This document shows positions 56,267 to 64,000 of a stretch of DNA of 64,000 nt, in pieces; positions within the stretch are counted from its first letter, which is position 1; every line of letters begins with the position of its first letter. Under the pieces are notes generated by a model. That model saw nothing but the letters and a program-made list of their open reading frames with translations, ran no database searches and was not told the origin of the DNA. Origin of the DNA: Anthoceros angustus (lineage: Eukaryota; Streptophyta; Anthocerotopsida; Anthocerotales; Anthocerotaceae); NCBI GenBank assembly GCA_010909165.1, contig MU008186.1, positions 434,001 through 498,000 of the forward strand, in the 5' to 3' direction. The position numbers were made by a program, and so were the translations under genes.

Positions 56267-58380
56267 GGTTTCAAGTACCGAGGCCAATCCCCGCTTGACC
56301 CAAGAAAGTTGTACCTGGCAGAAAAGGACGATGGCCGTTTTAAAATTGTGGGAAGCTCGCAGCGAAAGTTGGAGATGGGCAGGTCACCGAGGTGCGTTAA
56401 GGATTGTTTGTGCAAGCTTGGAACCAGTCTCTGTCGATGGCTTGTACCCGACCATTGTGAACTAGCACTTAGATTTAGCACAGATTCACGTGACAAATTG
56501 AGTACAGAAATGCTGAACGCAAATAGTGCAACCAATACTAATTAACCCAACACCATCAAAGTTTGATTGTCTCCCGGAAAAGTAGGCCCGCAATCTTCAC
56601 TGCACTGAGAAAATCTCCTACTTGCATTTTCTTTTCTCGGAAGAAGATGGAGTTATTGCAGGGAAGGCCCCTCTTTATCTCCTGGGAAGTAAGACTGTTA
56701 ACTACAGTCTTGCTCATAGAACTTGACTACTGACAATGTAAGACATCACCCTCATCCCTCGCTCTTGCTTTCCTTGTTATTCTGCTCATCTGCTCCAAGT
56801 TCTTGTGATAGCCTGAATCCTTCATCCGAGTAAATACAGTTCTCGCAAATCTCACCAAATCTGACAAATGCCAAACTCGGTTCATCTGGTCTCCCCTTTC
56901 GGAGCCGGGGACTGTATCCTTTGAAGCATTCAGGCATCACGTCCTGAGAGACAGCCAGAGCAGAGGATTTGGTGTTACTAGCACAGTCAGGACTGCAAGA
57001 CTTGCTTCCTGTATCAAACCATGACATGTATGTACGTATGCACTGTCAAGGTTGTGATCATTGCCTCCGTCTCCTTCGATGCAGCCCTCGTGTCAGGAAT
57101 CCGCTGAAGGGTATGTGTCTCACGACGTAAGTCCAGGTGCGCACAACCACCCTTGGCAACCTTATTGCATGCTTGCACTTGCCATAGCATTTGTGTAGTA
57201 AAATGGCAAGCAGGAGGGTGATGAGCATCACCTGCAGCAACCACCAAAAATTTGTTAAACATCATGTCGAGAGCATCTGGGTGTTTTAAAATTCTTCAGA
57301 TTAATGGTGAACAAAACACAAAAGGTATTGCTCTATGCGAGCAGGGTGGACCAGGTTCATCCAGCAAGCTCTAGGCTAACTAATTTCGAGAGACTTGGTG
57401 ATGCATCCGATGCTTCACCCCAGTTTGCCCTCTGCCAGATTTGGGGCATTGCTGTCCATGACACTCTTTCTGAAACATCACGTAACCTGTCCATCTAAAC
57501 CTTGCCTGTCAGCTGTCTGCACTGACCTTGATTGGAGACGCAAGACGAATCTCACGCACTGCAGCATGGCAGTGGTGGTATATATCCCTGTAAGTCCCAA
57601 CGACCATGGAAGTCACCCAGTTACCATGTATCTTGCACCACCACATTATGAGGCTCAGCGGTGAGTGCGCCAAGAATTACGGATTTAGGGAGCTGTTTAC
57701 TAGGAGATCACACCTATCTTCTCTTCAGATCAGAAAGGAAATTGGGCAACCAGATGCCTCATAGGTTTGGGGGCTTTGCTAACTCGTGGCTTGTGTGTTT
57801 CTACAGGTCACATCGCTGGACTTCAAGACAGGTCATATCAGTACCTTGACTAAGCATGTGCAGCCACCTGTAGGTGGGGTGGGAAATTCCTGTTGTGGAT
57901 GATGAGTTGAGCGATTACAGTACCTGCATGTACTGGCCCCATGGTCCGCTGAAAATGTTGAAGGGATTGACGATGTGCACCGCCCAGGGATGGGCTCGAG
58001 TGAAGCGCTTCAGCCCGGTAGTGACGTGGTGGACATATGCATGGCACCACCCTGTTTTCCTGCTGAAAAAAGACATATTCCAACGCTGGAGAATGCAGCG
58101 CTCAAAGTTCTCCTCCCTGGAAGGATGTGGAGCCTTCGGGTGACAGCTGCTTGTGCTGGCTCATCTTCCGGGTTAAACACAAAACCATAGTTTCTGTTGC
58201 ATTTCTGTGGCCATCTGCTGTAATAGTCGGACGCGAGGATGGAATATATTCGAAGTCTTCGACAAAACAATCTTGCGCCTCCCGATGGATCTTCTCTACG
58301 CCATCAACCTTCGCAATGCGGCTACATCCAGCGAGCCACAGAACAGGTGCAAAGACGCAGATGGCGAGCGAGAGATACAA
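56267..58380. other. Unresolved stretch, possibly a minus-strand gene
   Basis: Several minus-strand pieces look weakly coding but could not be joined with confidence. At 58,380-58,180 there is a signal-peptide-like start MYLSLAICVFAPVLWLAGC. At 58,130-57,930 come TTGLKRFTRAHPWAVHIVNP and FNIFSGPWGQYM in one frame, with other frames also open. At 57,240-57,110 VMLITLLLAILLHKCYGKCK looks like a membrane segment followed by basic residues. At 57,027-56,752 there is an acidic tail ending in ...ADEQNNKESKSEG. The order would fit a single-pass secretory-pathway protein, but the plus strand is open in parts as well, and I recognise no family. Confidence 0.25.
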
Positions 58381-58915
58381 AGGAAGCGTGGCGTGCCTGG
58401 AGGCGCGAGAGATAGCGAACGGCGGTTAGTGTCCGGTACCCCAGCGGACACCGCCAGTGTCCGTGTCCCGGGAAGGGGATCCCCCCGGGACAGCGGTTAA
58501 GCCTTTTCCTCCTTAAAAAAAAAAAAAGGATCTTTTACCTTCTGTAATTCCCGTGAACCGCTACTTTGTCCTTCAACGTTTGTCTTTCCAAACGACCTAT
58601 GTACCTTAGTAGAGTCCGACCTGGCATCTCGTTTTCCACTGGGAGACTCGACTGCTATACCTTCGGGCTTCCAGCAGCTTCCATGGAAACAGTGGAATTG
58701 GATCCTAAAGTCTCGGCCCTTGAGGCGTGCTGTCTGTGCTGAAGCCCCTAGGGTTGTCCCACAGCTTTGCTACCAACCCCTAAATCAACTTCTTCAGAAA
58801 AGCTGTCTGGGATCTGGAACAGGCTTTCCAAGGGTGACTGTGTGATCCCTGAGCTCTGGATGTGTTGGAGGTTGTCCTCGAGATTATAAAGCTTCGGAAC
58901 CGCTAGGCCAAGAAG
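58381..58915. other. No gene recognised
   Basis: Contains a CCGGGA-rich patch near 58,470-58,495, a poly-A run at about 58,515-58,528, and no convincing coding sequence. Confidence 0.4.
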
Positions 58916-59096
58916 GCCGAGCCCTCTCCGTTCTTCACCTGACCGAGCCCACTCCGTTCTTCACCTGACCGAGCCCTCTCCCTTCTTCACCTGACCGAGC
59001 CCTCTCCCTTCTTCACCTGACCGAGCCCTCTCCCTTCTTCACCTGACCGAGCCCTCTCCCTTCTTCACCTGACCGAGCCCTCTCCTTTTTTCACCT
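58916..59096. repeat. 26-bp tandem repeat, seven copies
   Basis: Unit CCGAGCCCTCTCCCTTCTTC followed by ACCTGA, repeated seven times with only one or two changes per copy; the last copy is the most diverged. Confidence 0.92.
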
Positions 59097-59108
59097 AGTT
59101 GACTCCTC

Positions 59109-59225
59109 TCCTTTCCATCACAATTGATTGTGAGGACAGTTTTTACACGATCCTTTCCATGGCATTTGATTGTGAGGACAGTGCTTACACGATCCTTTCC
59201 ATCACAATTGATTGTGAGGACAGTA
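59109..59225. repeat. 42-bp tandem repeat, nearly three copies
   Basis: Unit TCCTTTCCATCACAATTGAT followed by TGTGAGGACAGT..TACACGA. 42 is a multiple of three, so an open frame runs through it on both strands: 59,099-59,683 plus and 59,653-59,039 minus. Confidence 0.9.
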
Positions 59226-59543
59226 CCTGCTCGCGTAAGCAGCTCAACAAAGTTCATCCTTGGCCTGTGACAAGCTACCGTTCTATAGTACGGAGTTTGA
59301 ACATTCACGGTGTCTTGTTGCCTGCTTCCCTGGCCACGCGAGCTTCCAACATGATCGTCTCCAAGGTACATCTGCCCAACATAACGAGAATTGCTGGACT
59401 CCAGATTCTTCCCTGTACAACAGAAGCTGACGGGTTTTCTTCTGTACCACCACCAGGAACACAAGCCAGAAATCGTGATGAAACCACCGGATCGTACCTG
59501 AACGTGCGACCTGATTTTCATAAGGCGGCAGGAAGCCTGCATC

Positions 59544-60716
59544 CTACACCAGAGAAGCCAGCCGCGGTTGAAAAGGCAAAAGCATTCTCCTGCGCGGATC
59601 CGCGATACCGAAATCCCAAGCACACCAAGTCTGCCGCCTGGTGTCGTAAGCAAGCGTGTGCTGCGACATGGCTAAATTGTTGATCCTTTCAATGCAGAGG
59701 CAGATGAAGCCACCAAGACCTGCTACCTTTGTGAGCACCGGTAGCTTGCAGCAACCTTTGAGTTTCGTGTAGTGCTTGGAGGGGCAGGCAGAGACATGCT
59801 CCCAAGCAGATTTCTCCTCATCTAGCTTCCAGATGGAGATTCCTGAAAATAATTCCAGGAATGAGACGAGATACAGAGACCCATTCTGCTCCAAAAGCTT
59901 GCGGAATAGAGCCGGTGGTGGATTGGCCATGGCTACCTCCCGCTCCTTCCTGATGGAAAACGAGTCCAGAATCTTCTCCGAAGGTAAGAGCCTCAAGGCA
60001 TGAATCACTCCTCTGCACAACACGGGCTCACAATTCGTGCATGCGCCAGCTGATCTCCATTCCAGCCTCTTCCACCTGCTCACTCTGGAGTTGTAGACGA
60101 ACACGAAGCAGCTTCCTGCCAGAGTCTTGGCTAGTAGGACAATCTCATACTGGTGTGAGCTTGTATCCACTTGCAAGAAAGCACGGTGCAACACCTCGAA
60201 CTGGTCGAACCTGAGAGTAGGCAAGTCCCTCCACCTCCTTGACAACGGGTTGCAGATCCCTAAGCATGCCTCGCCGTACGAATGCTTCCGCTTGCTGAAG
60301 CACAGCAGGCCCTTGTCTGCCGCCCACAGGTCCAGATGGTCTACTGGTAGGAAGGACAGATCAAATCTGTGTGGCCTGAGGCTGGACTGGGGCAACCGCA
60401 ACACAGACTCTCCACCAGACAGTCCAGACTCGAAGCCGAAGCCACAGAAGCAAGGAGGAGGAGAAATATCGGTACTGCCGTTTTCAGCCAGTGAACGCAG
60501 GTCGGACAACAAACAACGCCACTTCTTGCACACTGCCATGAATCTCAGGTGGCTCATGAGCGGCAATCTCATCAGCACAGCAATTAAAAGGTCTTCTGGC
60601 AACCTGCTCCATATTTCCCCTTCCATTCGCTCTCCTCCCGCTTGTAAAGCACCTGCAAGCTGGTCGTCCACAAAGAGATACAGTGATTCCTTGATCGCCA
60701 TGCATGATCCTGTCAT
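59544..60716 (-). CDS. F-box protein, kelch-like plant type
   Basis: One intronless frame of 390 aa from the ATG at 60,716. An F-box lies at about residues 35-75 (WSRLPEDLLIAVLMRLPLMS, then AVCKKWRCLL), which would bind SKP1 of an SCF ubiquitin ligase. The rest has the pattern of plant F-box proteins with a kelch-type or F-box-associated beta-propeller: LWAADKGLLCF, then CNPLSRRWRDLP, VYNSRVSRWKRLEW and SIWKLDEEKSAWEHVS. The substrate is unknown. A single-exon gene is common in this family. The C-terminus overlaps the longer repeat-containing frame on the same strand (59,653-59,039), which is not considered a separate gene. Confidence 0.85.
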   Translation of the reverse strand: MTGSCMAIKESLYLFVDDQLAGALQAGGERMEGEIWSRLPEDLLIAVLMRLPLMSHLRFMAVCKKWRCLLSDLRSLAENGSTDISPPPCFCGFGFESGLSGGESVLRLPQSSLRPHRFDLSFLPVDHLDLWAADKGLLCFSKRKHSYGEACLGICNPLSRRWRDLPTLRFDQFEVLHRAFLQVDTSSHQYEIVLLAKTLAGSCFVFVYNSRVSRWKRLEWRSAGACTNCEPVLCRGVIHALRLLPSEKILDSFSIRKEREVAMANPPPALFRKLLEQNGSLYLVSFLELFSGISIWKLDEEKSAWEHVSACPSKHYTKLKGCCKLPVLTKVAGLGGFICLCIERINNLAMSQHTLAYDTRRQTWCAWDFGIADPRRRMLLPFQPRLASLV

Positions 60717-61619
60717 CGGATGGAAGTCGCAGAATTGAACAACAAGCAGGCCGCCAGAGGATTTGGAGAGGGCATCTCATTAGCCCTAAATTCCCAGCTT
60801 GAACGCCGAGATTTCAGAGACAGGTCCCTGATTTGTGGCTGCTCTGCCCTTACTAATTTGAGAGGAATGACAAGGGGTGGCACGATACATTTCCAAACCG
60901 AAGAGCAAAACCACCTCCGTGATTCTGTGGAATGATGTTATATCGGCGTCATTTGAGACTGAACATGGGGCTTTCCAGATGAGGCAAGTGTGTTCCAGGA
61001 AGACTGCAGTCTTCAAAGCACCTGTGGGATAATGACCAATTGCAGCCCAAGGCAAAGTGTGACAAAACTTGCAGTTTCAAGAAAGGTGAGGGGCGTGAAG
61101 AGCCCACAGTTTCGGGTCAGTTGACTGGTAGATATGCTCTGACGTCATATGAACCAAGTTTTAGGAGCTCATGTAGTACCAGGAGTTTGGGCCCAGTGAG
61201 AGATGCTTTGAGTGTGTAGCTCTGAGTGCAAAGGTTTTTGAAGCCTGTTGGTTGACTCGTCGTTACCATAACGAGTTACCATCCACCAGGTCCACAGGGC
61301 AGGGTTACTCCTCCCACAACCCACCCGAACTGGAGCTTTCCAGAAATGGGAATATGCCCAACCAGCCCAATTCAAGATCGATGATGGCCTTGGGATGAGA
61401 ACCAGCTGCGTGTGCACTATTTGTCAAGACAAAGCACGAACCGCTCCAAAAGGCTTCTGCTGGTCCCTGTCGTAAACACTATGTTCACCTTCTGCCAGGA
61501 GGAGCTCTCAAGACTGTTGTTGATTTTAAAATGCAGCTATGTAAGCTTGCAGTCCAGTTTGTTAGCCGGGGGGCGGAGAGGGGGGTGGGGGCAACCGACA
61601 TAACCTGTACTGGGACCCT
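60717..61619. other. Upstream flank of the F-box gene, no other gene
   Basis: Frames on both strands are short and unlike any known family. Presumably the promoter side of the F-box gene. Confidence 0.4.
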
Positions 61620-62010
61620 TCTCAGACCCCATCGAAATGTACTGGAGTTCTCCCATGTTTTGTGGGCCCGTCATGCTGCTCAAGCTGGAACAGGCTCATG
61701 TGGTGTGGGTCTCGAATCCCCCTGTTGCACAAGAATGCTTGAAGACAAGTCATCAAGCTCTAGTATATGAGCTTTCAGAATTACAAGCTTTGAACGGCCA
61801 CGCCAATACCGGTGCCTCCCACTTCTTCACTACCAAGTGCTCACCCATGGCGACATACATATTGTATCTTACGAACCAGATCCACAAGCACATGGCGGAG
61901 TCGCAGCAGTCTCAGCAAGTTCGGACAGAGGAGCTGGACTTGTTGGTTTCTCTGGCATCTCACACCAAGAAGGCCTTGAAACCTGCCCGACACACTGGAC
62001 ATGCATGATG
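61620..62010 (+). pseudogene. Cytochrome P450 N-terminal fragment
   Basis: 61,637-61,760 reads GPVMLLKLEQAHVVWVSNPP followed by VAQECLKTSHQAL, the A-helix/beta-1 region of CYP71-clan P450s (normally YGPLM..KLG......SSPEVA.E.LKTHD). Further on, MAESQQSQQVRTEELDLLVS resembles the piece around the C-helix where the family has ...RxEEL. The proline hinge, the I-helix and the haem loop are all absent, and the spacing between the pieces is wrong. It is a dead fragment next to the P450 at the right edge. Confidence 0.7.
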
Positions 62011-62840
62011 TTTGTGAGCTACAATACAACCCAGCAGTACCATTCTTCACCTTCAAGGCCGCTATGGTGAAGCACACCCTGGCGCACTACATCCCTACTA
62101 TCCTGGCTCACTAGGCTCTCGGCATGCACAACCAAGATGAGGACAGCCTTGCACCTTCCACACAAACACCTCCAATCCCTGCTCCACGATCGCACCCAAA
62201 GGCTGCAGCAGATCTCCCCGCAGGCCCGCCAGGACCACCTTCATTCAGGGTGAGCAGATCGAACTGAGCGGTGCGGACTATAATCCGTGAGCGTAACCTT
62301 TAGGATGGCAATCCCTGCAGACGCGAACCCTGTGTAACATATATCAGCTGCCTTCAAGGCGGGCTCTAAAACCGTGGAAGAGAAAGTGCAACCTCCTGTT
62401 AGGTTCACCTGCGTTTGAAGACGAAGCAATAAGCAGAGCAAATCAGCAGGGCAAGCTAGGCAGTTCTTTTCCAGAGTCATTCCATCTGTCAGTCGGGTGT
62501 CGTAGTTGCTATCTACTGTGAAAGTGTTCTCTTTCATGGGTGGATCCCATCGTTTTCCCATCGTGTGCTTTCAAAGCGCACTTCCAAGCACTGCTTCGAA
62601 GTGTTCCTTTTGCTTGGGATTGTCACTTCGTGCTAGCATTGCATGCTCTCTTTTGGAGACGCGATTGGACTGGTGAGACCACCCACCGTTTCCAGTGAGG
62701 CGTTTTGGCCTCGGTACGTGGGTCCTGGAGGTGACGTGTGAAGCTGAAAAGAGGTTCCAAGAAACGTGCATTTCATCAGGAGCACCTTCCACCAAGTTGT
62801 TTAGGTCGCTGTACATGATTTCAACCTCAAACGGGGAGAG
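62011..62840. other. No gene recognised
   Basis: 3' flank of the right-edge P450. Minus-strand frames at 62,241-62,561 and 62,571-62,816 have no family resemblance. Confidence 0.4.
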
Positions 62841-64000
62841 CTAGTGGTATAAGTGGGGAGGCAAGCGGGGAGTAGCAACAGCCTGCAAAGGGACGGTCTT
62901 GGGCATGGTCAATCCAAAGGTTTCCTTCATGTCCATGTGCTCAGGTGTTTGGCCCTGAGGCAGTTGCCAATCAAAGCTATGCAGTAGCTGGGCCACAGCA
63001 TAATACACATGGGTGAGGCCCAATTGTATGCCAGGACAACCTCTCCTGCCAGCTCCGAAAGGGATGAACTCAAAATTCTGGCCAGATATGTCAAAATCCC
63101 TGCAGCACACCATCACACACGTTCGGGACCACTATTGTGAGACTACTCCTGCAAAGGATTTAGCAACTTGCTGCCAAAGGCTTGGCTATATACCTTCCCA
63201 CGAATCTTTCTGGGTTGAACTCCGCAGGGCTCTCCCATACGGATTTGGCCTGTGCGATGCTCCAAATATTGACAAGCACTTGCATCCCAGCGGGGATATC
63301 GTACCCGGCAACTTGACAAGAATCGATGGCTGCATGTGGGATGAGATGTGCAACTGCAGGATGTACACGCATACTTTCTTTGACGATGGCTTGAAGATAT
63401 GGCAAATTCGAAATGTCTGATTCCTGTAGCCTGCGGTCTCGCCCAACTACAAAGTCAAGCTCCTTGTGAGCCCGTTGCATAACGTCAGGGTTGCGGATCA
63501 CCTCTGCCAGAGCCCACTCCATGGTCACTGCAGAGGTGTCCACTCCAGCACCGATCAAATCCTGCAGCAGCGAATCAACATGATACGACATCCCCGACAA
63601 GTTCTGGAAGCACGAATTCCTGCGCACAACCACTGAGGTATATTCTTAAGGTGTTCAGGTATGTTGCGCAGCAACTCACAAGTATTAGCCCTTTGATCAT
63701 GGTGTCGGTGTTGGGTACAGCTCCCTCCTCAGCCGGCAGAGAAAGCAGCACATCCATGAAGTCCTGCTCTGCTTCTGCTTTCTGCTGCACCTCATTCTGC
63801 TTTCTGTGCTCCTCCAGCACCTTGCTCAGGAACTTGTCCAGCTTTACGTGCAAATTGGCAATCTGCTTCTTGGGCCACCAGTCCACAAATGCCAGGTACC
63901 GAGAATGATCTCCCACCATCGGAATTCCGTACAAGTGGAAGAGGTCGTTCAGCGTTCGCTTGAGTTCTGTACCCTCAGATTCAGCCTACAAGGCCAGGAA
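62841..64000 (-). CDS. Cytochrome P450, CYP71 clan, 5' part outside window
   Basis: Exons 63680 to beyond 64000, 63561-63194 and 63099-62841 join in frame. The visible product covers the second half of a P450: [30 protein letters not shown], then I-helix [18 protein letters not shown]-helix [12 protein letters not shown] motif NPERFVGR and haem loop [11 protein letters not shown] with the Cys ligand. The ending [11 protein letters not shown] is close to the [10 protein letters not shown] of the P450 at 1.5 kb, and the last two exons have identical lengths (368 and 259 nt), so the two are paralogues of one family. All key residues are intact in the visible part. The N-terminal anchor and upstream exons lie past the window edge. 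Confidence 0.92.

Noticed and set aside
57058-57240. HAP2/GCS1 gamete fusogen C-terminus
   Set aside because: A membrane segment followed by basic residues is suggestive, but none of the conserved HAP2 cysteine or fusion-loop regions could be found in the neighbouring frames.
59039-59653. 204-codon minus-strand frame through the tandem repeats
   Set aside because: It overlaps the 3' end of the F-box gene and owes its length to a repeat unit divisible by three.
1-64000. CRISPR arrays, bacterial operons, tRNA or rRNA genes
   Set aside because: None seen. Repeats are tandem or transposon-derived, genes have spliceosomal introns, and no tRNA or rRNA signature was recognised.

Overview
This is nuclear DNA of a land plant. 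Evidence: CYP71-clan P450s, a GDSL lipase relic, AP2/ERF, B3 and Agenet domains, a plant-type BTB protein, an F-box/kelch-like protein, a peroxisomal beta-oxidation MFP, and Gypsy, Copia and PIF/Harbinger elements. Two genes encode cilium/basal-body proteins that flowering plants lack: an SSNA1/DIP13 homologue and a CFAP206 homologue. The host therefore probably makes swimming sperm (bryophyte, lycophyte or fern grade). Compact genes with introns of about 70-400 bases fit a bryophyte or lycophyte better than a fern or seed plant. The species cannot be named from sequence alone.

Layout. 0-1 kb: decayed GDSL lipase. 1.5-3.5 kb: intact five-exon P450. 6.0-6.4 kb: small subunit of serine palmitoyltransferase (minus). 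7.5-9.6 kb: eleven-exon conserved plant gene of unknown function (plus), convergent with SSNA1/DIP13 (minus, 9.7-10.2 kb). 10.3-11.3 kb: P450 pseudogene. 12-13.3 kb: single-exon AT-rich BTB gene. 15.2-21.3 kb (minus): eight-exon gene whose predicted 1,640-aa product joins an Agenet-like region, a B3 domain, a C3Hc3H zinc finger and two AP2 domains; it diverges from single-exon CFAP206 (plus, 22.8-24.9 kb). CFAP206 is convergent with an eight-exon MHX/NCX-type cation exchanger (minus, 25.0-27.6 kb).

28-52 kb is transposon territory: Copia remnants (28.5-30.4 kb), then a PIF/Harbinger element (32.5-51.9 kb) with a broken transposase (plus) and a Myb/SANT-like ORF1 (minus). ORF1 is split by a 16.7-kb Ty3/Gypsy element at 34,789-51,476. 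That element has a perfect 5-bp target-site duplication (AAGGT) and giant LTRs of 4.4 and 5.6 kb; the second carries a 1.18-kb tandem duplication. Its gag contains a 521-bp triplication, and gag/pol is full of small indels.

52.5-56.3 kb: eighteen-exon peroxisomal multifunctional protein (plus) whose last small exon supplies a C-terminal A-R-L peroxisomal signal. 56.7-58.4 kb: unresolved. 58.9-59.2 kb: tandem repeats. 59.5-60.7 kb: F-box protein (minus). 61.6-62.0 kb: P450 relic. 62.8-64 kb: P450 running off the window (minus), with the same last-exon sizes as the P450 at 1.5 kb. Exon boundaries were worked out by hand from GT/AG sites, frame continuity and family resemblance; no database search was possible.
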